DNA of 16,951 bases from Pseudomonadota bacterium (GTDB lineage: Bacteria > Pseudomonadota > Alphaproteobacteria > Rhizobiales > Xanthobacteraceae), in NCBI GenBank assembly GCA_023431725.1, contig JAEYVN010000458.1:1-16951 (forward strand), given 5' to 3'. Below the pieces are notes generated by a model. It was not told the DNA's origin. It saw nothing but the letters and a program-made list of their open reading frames with translations, and made no database searches. Below, one piece after another: positions 1-6,084 of the stretch (the stretch's first letter is position 1; each line of letters starts with the position of its first letter). A program made the position numbers and the translations under genes.

Positions 1-179
1 TCCTTTCGGAACATCGACCCGAGTTGATAACTGGTGCTGCAACCGGCCGAGAGACTTGCGATCAGCACCGAGCCTGCGCAAGACAGCAGCCGGCATAGGC
101 GCGCGAGTTGCGCTCCCCTATATTCCACATGCCCAACGGTACAACGCGAGAACAGGCCGGCCACCCGGTACTCCACAGA

Positions 180-821
180 ATGACAGACACCCCGACCATT
201 AAAGAGACGGAACCGTTAAAGAACGGTGATTTCACAGAAAGTGCCGAGCCATTCGTCCTGTTCGGGGCGTGGCTTGAGGAAGCAACGCATACCGAACCCA
301 ATGACCCTTCGGCTATGGCGATCGCCACGGCCGGCGCGGATGGGTTTCCGGACGTGCGGATGGTGCTTCTGAAGGGCTTCGATCAAAACGGCTTTGTGTT
401 CTACACCAACCTCAATAGCGCCAAGGCCCGCGAGTTGGACGAGCGGCCGGAGGCCGCGCTTCTTTTTCATTGGAAATCGCTCCGTCGTCAGGTGCGCGTC
501 CGCGGCCATGTCGAGGCCGTCACCGACGCCGAAGCCGATGCCTATTTCGCGACCCGCCCGCGCCTCGCACAGATTGGTGCGTGGGCGAGCAAGCAATCTT
601 CGCCACTCGAAAGCCGTCATGCATTCGAGAAAGCCATCGCACAGGTCACTGCCCGCCATCCAATCGGGGCGATCCCGAGACCGCCCTTCTGGTCCGGCTT
701 TCGGGTCACGCCCATGTCGATGGAATTCTGGCACGACCGTCCGTTTCGGCTCCATGACCGCATTGTTTTTGTACGCTCGCCGAACGATAAGGCATGGACC
801 AAAACGCGCCTCTATCCCTGA
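180..821 (+). CDS. pdxH: Pyridoxamine/pyridoxine 5'-phosphate oxidase PdxH
   Basis: FMN-dependent cytoplasmic enzyme that oxidises PNP or PMP to pyridoxal 5'-phosphate, the last step of PLP synthesis and salvage. The 213-residue product aligns from memory with E. coli PdxH (218 aa) over its whole length: RMVLLK (FMN contacts, residues 60-65), FYTNLNS (74-80), [10 protein letters not shown] (131-140), the substrate-binding RLHDR (190-194) and the C-terminal W-x-K-x-RLYP dimer signature. The frame is open upstream to ATG 108, but I chose ATG 180 (MTDTPTIKE) because the family in this lineage starts MTDT and because a possible -10 box (TATATT, 119-124) would lie inside the longer version. No clear Shine-Dalgarno is visible before 180 and the -35 is weak. 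An SDR gene follows after about 42 bases in the same direction and may be co-transcribed. Confidence 0.95.
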   Translation: MTDTPTIKETEPLKNGDFTESAEPFVLFGAWLEEATHTEPNDPSAMAIATAGADGFPDVRMVLLKGFDQNGFVFYTNLNSAKARELDERPEAALLFHWKSLRRQVRVRGHVEAVTDAEADAYFATRPRLAQIGAWASKQSSPLESRHAFEKAIAQVTARHPIGAIPRPPFWSGFRVTPMSMEFWHDRPFRLHDRIVFVRSPNDKAWTKTRLYP

Positions 822-863
822 ACCCTTTGCAGACATCTCCGAGTGTCCCAGCAGGATCAACGC

Positions 864-1619
864 ATGCCTTCCTCGCCTGAGAACGGCCCACGCCGTACGC
901 TGCTCCTGACCGTCGCCCGCCGCGGCATTGGTCATGCGACGGTCAAACGTTTCTCGGCCGCGGGCTGGCGCGTGATCACCTGCTCGCGTCACCCATTTCC
1001 GGAAAATTGCCCGTGGGAAGCCGGACCGGAAGACCATATCCAGGTCGACCTCAGCGATCCTGAGAACACAGCTGAAGCGATTGAAGAGATCAAGCGTCGG
1101 CTCCCCGAGGGGCAACTCAATGCGCTCGTGAATAACGCGGCGATTTCACCGAAGGCCGAGGGCGGCAAGCGGTTGAGCGCGATCGAGACGGATATCAGGG
1201 TCTGGCAGCATGTCTTTCAGGTAAACTTCTTCGCCCCCATCATGCTGGCGCGCGGTCTGATCGATCAGTTGAAGGTCACCCACGGCTCGGTCGTCAATGT
1301 TACGTCGATTGCCGGATCCCGCGTCCACCCGTTCGCGGGCGCAGCCTATGCAACCTCGAAGGCGGCGCTGGCCTCTCTGACGCGCGAAATGGCGGCAGAC
1401 TTCGGACCGCTCGGCATTCGCGTCAACGCGATAGCGCCGGGCGAGATCGACACCGCCATCCTGTCACCGGGCACGGACAAGATCGTCGAGCAGCAAATTC
1501 CGATGCATCGGCTCGGCACGCCCGACGAAGTGGCCAAGATCATCTATGTGCTGTGCACGGAGACATCGTCTTACGTGCATGGCGCCGAGATTCACATCAA
1601 CGGCGGCCAGCACGTGTGA
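864..1619 (+). CDS. Short-chain dehydrogenase/reductase (SDR) with altered glycine motif
   Basis: Classical SDR fold oxidoreductase of 251 residues, substrate unknown. Visible family marks: NNAA (90-93), the structural Asn121, catalytic Ser148 in VTSIAGS, Tyr162 and Lys166 in YATSK, the VNAIAPG stretch (188-193), and the C-terminal GAEIHINGG. The cofactor-binding signature is odd: TGxxxGIG reads T16-V-A-R-R-G-I-G23, so the first glycine is Val17 (GTC) and the usual Ser is Arg19. ATG 864 has AGGA about 8 bases upstream; a GTG at 843 would add seven residues. The gene sits 42 bases after pdxH, an arrangement I recall from Bradyrhizobium relatives whose copies carry the normal TGASRGIG. The active-site tetrad is intact, so this is probably a working or recently weakened enzyme rather than a clear pseudogene. 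Confidence 0.9.
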   Translation: MPSSPENGPRRTLLLTVARRGIGHATVKRFSAAGWRVITCSRHPFPENCPWEAGPEDHIQVDLSDPENTAEAIEEIKRRLPEGQLNALVNNAAISPKAEGGKRLSAIETDIRVWQHVFQVNFFAPIMLARGLIDQLKVTHGSVVNVTSIAGSRVHPFAGAAYATSKAALASLTREMAADFGPLGIRVNAIAPGEIDTAILSPGTDKIVEQQIPMHRLGTPDEVAKIIYVLCTETSSYVHGAEIHINGGQHV

Positions 1620-1622
1620 GCG

Positions 1623-1681
1623 TGGCTATCGCATTTTCGAGCGAAGTGGGCACCGGTTCGCATTAAGAAAACGCGTCAAAT
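1623..1681 (+). repeat. Dispersed palindromic intergenic repeat, copy 1
   Basis: The core at 1634-1680 (47 bases) matches the reverse complement of 12842-12888 at 43 of 47 positions. Both copies share TTTTCGAGCGAAGTGG, ACCGGTTCGC and AAGAAAACGCGTCAAA. The element can fold on itself through TTTTC/GAAAA outer arms and GCGAA/TTCGC inner arms around an ACCGGT centre. It fills the 67-base spacer between the convergent SDR and corA genes, starting three bases after the SDR stop codon. I recall very similar sequences between genes in Bradyrhizobium and Rhodopseudomonas, but cannot confirm this here. A role as a two-way terminator or mRNA-end stabiliser is inference. Confidence 0.75.
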
Positions 1682-1686
1682 AATAG

Positions 1687-2676
1687 CTAAAGCCACCTCT
1701 TCCACTTGAAATACAGGTACGGCAGGATCGCCGAGACGATCATCGCGACCAGTGCACTTGGATAGCCGCCTACCCATTTGAGTTCCGGCATATACTCGAA
1801 ATTCATGCCGTAAATGGTGCCGACGAGCGTCGGCGGCATCAGCACCACGGCGACGACCGAAAACAGTTTGATGATGTTGTTCTGTTCGATGCTGACAAGG
1901 CCCAGCATCGCATCAAGCAGAAAGGTGATGCTGTTGGTCAGGTAAGTCGTGTGGTCTGACAGCGATTGCACGTCACGCTGCATGGTCTTGAGCTGGGCCC
2001 GCATTTCCTTCGACCAGCGCAAATCCTCGCCTTCCTGCGCCAGGAACAATACCAGCCGGCCGATCGATACGAGGCTTTCGCGGACTTTCGAGGTCAGGTC
2101 GCCCTTGCGGCCGATCGAATAGAGAATGCCCTGATAGACACGTGACGATCCTCCGCGGCTGCGGCGTGTCTCGAACACCTTTTGGGAGACCTGATCGACC
2201 TCGGCGCCGATGCGCTCGAGAATATCAGCGTTCCGGTCGATGATCGCATCAAGCAGATCCATCAACACGCTCTGGCCATTAACATTGGAAGGGCAGGCGC
2301 GACCAAGCTTGTGCCGCGTCATGGCGAAAGGGCGCGGCTCATCATAACGCACGGTCACAAGGCGTTGCCCCACCAGAATGAACGAGACCGGCGTGGTAAC
2401 GGGAGACGGCGTGTCCGATTGCGACATCAGCGTCGCCGTCATGTAGCGCGCGCCATTTTCGATATAGAGACGGCTGGAAATTTCGATTTCCTGCATCTCC
2501 TCACGGGTCGGGATCGCCACCCCGATCAGCTTCTCGACCAGACGGTCTTCATCGATGCTCGGATTAAGGAGGTCAAGCCAGACAGCAGCTTCTGGCAGAC
2601 CGGCCGGCAGATCCTTGCTGCCTTCCATCACATGCGGCTCAAGGGCCGTCCCGCGCAGTACATAAACCGTCAGCAT
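1687..2676 (-). CDS. corA: CorA-family magnesium/cobalt (divalent metal) transporter
   Basis: Inner-membrane divalent-cation channel of the CorA family, 329 residues, close to the usual length. It has a large N-terminal cytoplasmic alpha/beta domain (about 1-240), a long helix leading into TM1 (about 268-289), the signature YGMNF (GMN at 290-292) at the mouth of the pore, an acidic EYMPEL loop, TM2 (about 304-324), and a basic KWKRWL tail typical of the cytoplasmic end. ATG 2676 is preceded by GGCGGAGG, with GGAGG only four bases from the start. Three GAGCCAAT repeats, a weak promoter candidate and two alternative hairpins lie immediately upstream. It faces the SDR gene tail to tail across repeat copy 1. 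The ion carried (Mg, Co, Ni or Zn) cannot be told from sequence; Mg2+ is the family default. Confidence 0.95.
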   Translation of the reverse strand: MLTVYVLRGTALEPHVMEGSKDLPAGLPEAAVWLDLLNPSIDEDRLVEKLIGVAIPTREEMQEIEISSRLYIENGARYMTATLMSQSDTPSPVTTPVSFILVGQRLVTVRYDEPRPFAMTRHKLGRACPSNVNGQSVLMDLLDAIIDRNADILERIGAEVDQVSQKVFETRRSRGGSSRVYQGILYSIGRKGDLTSKVRESLVSIGRLVLFLAQEGEDLRWSKEMRAQLKTMQRDVQSLSDHTTYLTNSITFLLDAMLGLVSIEQNNIIKLFSVVAVVLMPPTLVGTIYGMNFEYMPELKWVGGYPSALVAMIVSAILPYLYFKWKRWL

Positions 2677-2681
2677 GATGC

Positions 2682-2711
2682 CTCCGCCCTCTGCGGAGCA
2701 TAACCGCAGAG
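2682..2711 (-). promoter_or_regulatory. Two mutually exclusive hairpins over the corA ribosome-binding site
   Basis: Read on the minus strand, CTCTGCGG (2711-2704), a 7-base loop and CCGCAGAG (2696-2689) form a perfect 8-bp stem. Alternatively, CTCCGC (2698-2693), a 5-base loop and GCGGAG (2687-2682) form a 6-bp stem that buries the GGAGG Shine-Dalgarno. The two stems share CCGC, so they cannot form together. This is the geometry of a minimal anti-sequestor/sequestor switch. No function is known; I infer possible control of CorA translation. Confidence 0.4.
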
Positions 2712-2717
2712 CGCGGA

Positions 2718-2786
2718 GTCATGGCGAGACGCCAGTCCGACTTCAAGTTATTATTGGCTCAATTGGCTCTCGCGCAGCATTGGCTC
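2718..2786 (-). promoter_or_regulatory. Candidate corA promoter with three GAGCCAAT repeats
   Basis: On the minus strand the 8-mer GAGCCAAT occurs three times, at 2779-2786, 2762-2769 and 2753-2760 (start-to-start spacings 17 and 9). Seven bases after the last copy comes TTGAAG (2741-2746), then exactly 17 bases, then CATGAC (2718-2723), a weak sigma-70-like -35/-10 pair. Transcription from it would begin near 2711, precisely where the first leader hairpin starts. The repeats look like an activator or repressor site; the protein that binds is unknown. Confidence 0.35.
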
Positions 2787-2798
2787 GCGTCGCCTTAC

Positions 2799-2966
2799 TC
2801 AGTCGTGGGCCTCGACGGGGGCGTAGACCTCGTTTTTTTTCGTCTCGCTGCGATAGGGCAGAACTGCGACCACGGCCGAAATAGCGATCCGTCCATAACG
2901 GCGGTCGAGATCGGCCTCAGGGTGCCGGCTTTCAAGCGACTGGCCAGAAGCCTTGGCGGAATTCAT
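2799..2966 (-). CDS. Small conserved hypothetical protein, 55 aa
   Basis: A 55-residue soluble, charged protein beginning MNSAKASGQ, with a central HPEADLDRRYGRIAIS segment and no membrane helix or signal peptide. The start at ATG 2966 is chosen because GAGGAGG sits five bases upstream, the best ribosome-binding site in the window; a start seven codons earlier (2987) would place that site inside the gene. I recall short Bradyrhizobium-group hypothetical proteins with a similar RHPEADLDRRYGRIGIS block, but no function. It lies upstream of corA in the same direction, 122 bases away. Near its 3' end the codons AAA-AAA-AAC form a run of eight A's, unusual in this GC-rich DNA and a possible slippage site. 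No other frame here looks coding. Confidence 0.6.
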   Translation of the reverse strand: MNSAKASGQSLESRHPEADLDRRYGRIAISAVVAVLPYRSETKKNEVYAPVEAHD

Positions 2967-3360
2967 TTTATCCTCCTCAATTGGCATTTCATCCCATCCG
3001 GGAATGAAGCCTTATGGATTGGTTTCCAGTGGGGCGAAATTGAGCTTTCAATCGTGAGACTTGGCGGCATCCCGTCACAAACTTTAGTGATCGGAACGAG
3101 CACGACGGGCCGTTAATTTGCGAACCTATTTCTCTACCCAACAGGGTAAACTGTCGTTTAACGGGTTCTGTGAGACGATCTTCACAAGCCCTGCCGGCGT
3201 CGCGTTATTTTTGGCACTCGGAAGAGTTGCGGCTTTCTAGCAACACCTTCACAGGACCAAGCGCCAAGCCGGCCAACTCGCTGGATGATTCGCAATTCTT
3301 TCGGATATGGTCCGTAAGAATCTTCGCCCTGTGCGGCGCACAAATGTAAGGAACCTGGCG
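2967..3360. other. Non-coding divergent intergenic region
   Basis: About 394 bases between the divergent small 55-aa gene and the L,D-transpeptidase. It is less GC-rich than its neighbours and no open frame has a plausible protein. It should carry the promoters of both genes, but I see no strong -35/-10 pair. A short hairpin TACCC-aaca-GGGTA lies at 3135-3148. GGAAC near 3093 followed by CGTT resembles the alphaproteobacterial EcfG stress promoter, but the spacing is about 13 bases instead of the usual 16-17, so I do not call it. Confidence 0.6.
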
Positions 3361-4044
3361 ATGCGCCTGTTAGCGCTTCTCCTCATCGGGCTCAGTGTTT
3401 CAGGCTGTGTCGGCACCGTGTCGACGGCCACGCTTGAGCCTGCATCGGAGGCAAACTTAAAGCCGCGCGATCGCGAGTATATGGCCAAGGTGCCATACGC
3501 GCAGGCGACGATCCCGGAGCCATATCGGCGCCATATCGTCACCTATCATCGCAAGGAATCGCCCGGATCAATCGTGGTCGATAGCGATTCCCGCTTCCTT
3601 TATTATGTGCTCCCGGAGGGCAAGGCGATCCGCTACGGCATCACCGTCGGCGAGGAAGCTCTGACATTCTCGGGTATTGCCAAGGTCGGCCGCAAGGCCG
3701 AATGGCCGACGTGGGTTCCGACCGCGGCGATCAAGGAGCGCCTCGGACCGAGCATTCCGAACATCGTCGGCCCGGGCCCGCATAACCCGCTCGGCGCCCG
3801 CGCCCTGTATCTCTACACAGGCGGCAAGGACACGCTGTATCGCATCCACGGCACCAACCAGCCCGAATATATCGGCTCGGCCGTGTCGTCTGGCTGCATC
3901 CGCATGACCAACGAGGACGTGATCGACCTCTATAACCGGGTCAAGGAAAACACCGTCGTCGTGGTGCTGGCACCGAAGCAGGGCGATTCCCCGAACAACC
4001 CGCAAATGGCGTTCGGAATGGCGGACCGCTATTTGACCCAGTAA
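3361..4044 (+). CDS. Lipoprotein L,D-transpeptidase (YkuD domain)
   Basis: Periplasmic enzyme expected to cross-link peptidoglycan stem peptides (3-3 links) or attach proteins to peptidoglycan. Starting at ATG 3361, the 227-residue product opens with a textbook lipoprotein signal, MRLLALLLIGLSVSGC, with lipobox VSGC and lipidated Cys16. The YkuD catalytic domain covers about 68-205, with GPGPHNPLGARALYL (137-151), HGTN (163-166) and SSGCIRM (176-182); Cys179 is the nucleophile and His163 its partner. AAGGA eight bases before 3361 supports this start; ATG 3307 would add 18 basic residues before the signal. No separate peptidoglycan-binding domain is present. A strong terminator follows. Its neighbours also work outside the cytoplasm, consistent with a cell-envelope role. 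Confidence 0.93.
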   Translation: MRLLALLLIGLSVSGCVGTVSTATLEPASEANLKPRDREYMAKVPYAQATIPEPYRRHIVTYHRKESPGSIVVDSDSRFLYYVLPEGKAIRYGITVGEEALTFSGIAKVGRKAEWPTWVPTAAIKERLGPSIPNIVGPGPHNPLGARALYLYTGGKDTLYRIHGTNQPEYIGSAVSSGCIRMTNEDVIDLYNRVKENTVVVVLAPKQGDSPNNPQMAFGMADRYLTQ

Positions 4045-4063
4045 CAGTCTGATCGATTTCAGG

Positions 4064-4091
4064 AAAACGGCGCCGGTTCGGCGCCGTTTTT
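4064..4091. terminator. Bidirectional intrinsic terminator
   Basis: A perfect 12-bp inverted repeat (4064-4075 with 4079-4090, GC-rich core ACGGCGCCG, GTT loop) is flanked by A4 on one side and T5 on the other. It therefore serves as a Rho-independent terminator on both strands, for the L,D-transpeptidase (+) and the convergent phosphoesterase (-). It is the clearest terminator in the window. Confidence 0.92.
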
Positions 4092-4105
4092 ATTTAGCGG
4101 ACGGA

Positions 4106-5029
4106 CTAGCCGCCCAGATCGATCCGTACGATCTCCGGCGGCACGCCGAGGCGAAAGGGCACGGCGCTGGTGCCCAGTCCGCCGGACACGATCAAATCGC
4201 GCCCTCCCTCCCTAATGTGCCCATAGGCGAAACGGGCCCCGTAGACCGACGGCACGAAGCTCGGCCAGATCAAGGGCACGCGGATCTGGCCGCCGTGGGT
4301 ATGCCCGGCCAGCGTCAGGGACACCCTGTCAGGCACCTGAACGAAGATATCGGGCTCATGTGCCATCAAGAGCACCGGATGGTCGGTGTTGATCTGCGCC
4401 ATCGTCCTGGGCAGATCATCTTCACCCCGGAAATGGCCCGGCGAGATGTAATGGGCGATCTGGTCGCCAAGCCCGGCCAGCCAGAAGCGCGACTGCCCCT
4501 CGCCCAGCAGGACGGCCGTATTCTCCATCACCGGAATCCGGGCCTGCGCCAGAGCCTGGCGGATCTGCGCCTGGCGAAACCACCAGTCGTGGTTGCCCAA
4601 AATCGCATGCACGCCGAGCGGTGCCTTGAGCCGGGCAAGTTCGGCTGACCAGACGGACGGTGGGACCACTTCGGTCACGAAACGATGGGTCGCGACATAG
4701 TCGCCCAGCAACAGCACAATGTCCGAGTTCAGATTATTGGCGACCTGGACAACCTCGTTCACACGTGCGGAGCCCATGTTGGGGCCGCCCACATGAAGAT
4801 CGGCGATGACGGTGATGCTCAGCTTCAAGCCGGCCGGCCAGCCGCGCGGCGTCAGCCGGTAACGTGTCACGCCCAGCATCAAGGCTGCTGCGGCGCCGGA
4901 ATAACCTGCAACGACTGCCCCGGATACGGCAACCAGTCCCGCGCTGCCGAGCAGCAGCGATCGCCGACTGATACCGGCACGCGAAGGTTCCTCGGCCGGC
5001 AAGAGATCGGCAGGACGGACGGGCTTCAT
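4106..5029 (-). CDS. Tat-exported calcineurin-like metallophosphoesterase (YkuE/YaeI type)
   Basis: Binuclear metal-dependent phosphoesterase of 307 residues. The N-terminus carries a twin-arginine signal, SRRSLLLG (21-28), followed by a hydrophobic stretch (about 29-52), so the protein is probably folded in the cytoplasm and exported or anchored by Tat. All metal-binding blocks are present: D77-L-H79, G109-D110, G145-N-H-D148, H224-E-P-D and G242-H-T-H-G246. This order and length fit the YkuE/YaeI branch, some members of which cleave UDP-2,3-diacylglucosamine or phosphodiesters; the substrate here is unknown. No convincing Shine-Dalgarno is seen before ATG 5029. It lies 81 bases after the extensin-like gene on the same strand and may share its transcript. 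Confidence 0.9.
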   Translation of the reverse strand: MKPVRPADLLPAEEPSRAGISRRSLLLGSAGLVAVSGAVVAGYSGAAAALMLGVTRYRLTPRGWPAGLKLSITVIADLHVGGPNMGSARVNEVVQVANNLNSDIVLLLGDYVATHRFVTEVVPPSVWSAELARLKAPLGVHAILGNHDWWFRQAQIRQALAQARIPVMENTAVLLGEGQSRFWLAGLGDQIAHYISPGHFRGEDDLPRTMAQINTDHPVLLMAHEPDIFVQVPDRVSLTLAGHTHGGQIRVPLIWPSFVPSVYGARFAYGHIREGGRDLIVSGGLGTSAVPFRLGVPPEIVRIDLGG

Positions 5030-5110
5030 GGGAGGGCTTTACACGATCTCGATGAAAAGTGCGTTCACGTCATCATCAAAAGCAAGCGAGATCAGGCTGG
5101 AATTGTGTCC

Positions 5111-5968
5111 TTAAGGCGCTTCCTGCGGCCTCGGCCGCGGCAGCGGTATCTCATCGACCGGCGCCAGCACATTCCATTGGCACAACCTGTACCCACCCCG
5201 CCGCTGCGCCAGATCGACGTGGATATGAGTTTCATGATGGCCGTCGGAACCCGGACCAAGGACCGTCGTGAAACGCTCACAGGTCTGCTTGCGAACAGTC
5301 TCGCGGAAATCGCGGGCGAAGTTCCGGTCGGTAAAGCCGGCGAACTTGCCGTTGGCAAGTTGGACACCGCGAAAGTCGATGGCATTGGCCATGCCGTGCT
5401 CGCTGATCTTTGCGCCGGCAACTCGATTGCGACCACGGCAATCGTAGGATGCGTAATTGTCGAGATTACGCATGGCAGAGCCAAGCGAGGCAACCGACGC
5501 TCTCAGGTCTTCACGCACCCATGTCGCTATCGCTTCAGCCATCGTGCAGCGAAGCGTTGCGGCCGGCGTCAGCGTGACGCGCGAGTTGTCGGGCATGATG
5601 ACCGCTTCGAGCTTCACAACGTCGGTCGCACCGCAATCGCCCGGTCCGGCCAGCGGTGGCAGGGGCTGGATCACGGCAATCCGGTCAGCGATCCGGATAC
5701 GACACGCCGATGGCGCTTCGGGCTTGACGTCGGCCGCGTTGGCAGTGGTCTCCGGTTCGGGGTCTGCCGCAAAGTCCTCCATCGGGACGACCGGTACCGC
5801 CGGTTTGCGTTCGGCGCCTGACGAAGATGGGGATGCCGGCGCTGCCGATTGCGCGGGCGTTGGCGGTGTTGGCTTTGACTTCGATTGCGCACGTGCAACG
5901 GCGAAACCCGCGACGCATGTCAGAGCTGCTACCATGACAAGCAGGCGTTGAAAGTACCGTGGTCGCAC
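5111..5968 (-). CDS. Exported extensin-like family protein (possible LAS-type metallopeptidase)
   Basis: Extensin-like C-terminal domain protein (PF06904 type), common in alphaproteobacteria and of unproven function. From GTG 5968 it has 285 residues: a signal peptide (about 1-27, ending AVARA/QS), a Pro/Ala/Ser-rich linker (about 28-87), then a cysteine-rich domain with Cys 89, 112, 141, 177, 230 and 263, suiting disulphides in the periplasm. Two blocks stand out: SEHGMANAID (189-198) and ETHIHVD (246-252). Together they give H-x6-D ... H-x-H, the zinc pattern of LAS/M15 peptidoglycan peptidases. GTG 5968 is preferred for its GGGGGA about 10 bases upstream and basic n-region; TTG 6025 and ATG 5935 are alternatives. 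The tail is proline-rich (PLPRPRPQ). It is divergent from the oxidase gene. Confidence 0.85.
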   Translation of the reverse strand: MRPRYFQRLLVMVAALTCVAGFAVARAQSKSKPTPPTPAQSAAPASPSSSGAERKPAVPVVPMEDFAADPEPETTANAADVKPEAPSACRIRIADRIAVIQPLPPLAGPGDCGATDVVKLEAVIMPDNSRVTLTPAATLRCTMAEAIATWVREDLRASVASLGSAMRNLDNYASYDCRGRNRVAGAKISEHGMANAIDFRGVQLANGKFAGFTDRNFARDFRETVRKQTCERFTTVLGPGSDGHHETHIHVDLAQRRGGYRLCQWNVLAPVDEIPLPRPRPQEAP

Positions 5969-6084
5969 GCGTTTAAAGTCCCCCGTCCAGCCGACATTAG
6001 TGCTGGAACGCCGCGTCAATGGCAATCGCGGAACCCGGGCCGCGTGCTAAACATCTTTCGGTCATTCGGCATGGAAGATCCAAA

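Noticed and set aside
1..107. Possible divergent gene start (minus-strand ATG at 11-13 running off the left edge)
   Set aside because: Only four codons are visible and there is no Shine-Dalgarno, so no gene can be supported. The first 107 bases otherwise hold only a weak -10-like TATATT at 119-124 just beyond.
216..1115. Long minus-strand open frame across pdxH and the SDR gene
   Set aside because: It is antisense to two clear genes, has a low-complexity Arg/Gly composition and no recognisable domain; a typical shadow frame in GC-rich DNA.
3092..3115. EcfG-like stress promoter (GGAAC ... CGTT) upstream of the L,D-transpeptidase
   Set aside because: The spacing between the two boxes is about 13 bases, short of the 16-17 normally needed.
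2721..3116. 131-residue plus-strand open frame between corA and the L,D-transpeptidase
   Set aside because: No domain or ribosome-binding site; it is antisense to the better supported 55-residue gene and its composition looks random.
4685..5821. 378-residue plus-strand open frame opposite the phosphoesterase and extensin-like genes
   Set aside because: Fully antisense to two proteins with clear motifs; Arg/His/Gln-rich with no family features.
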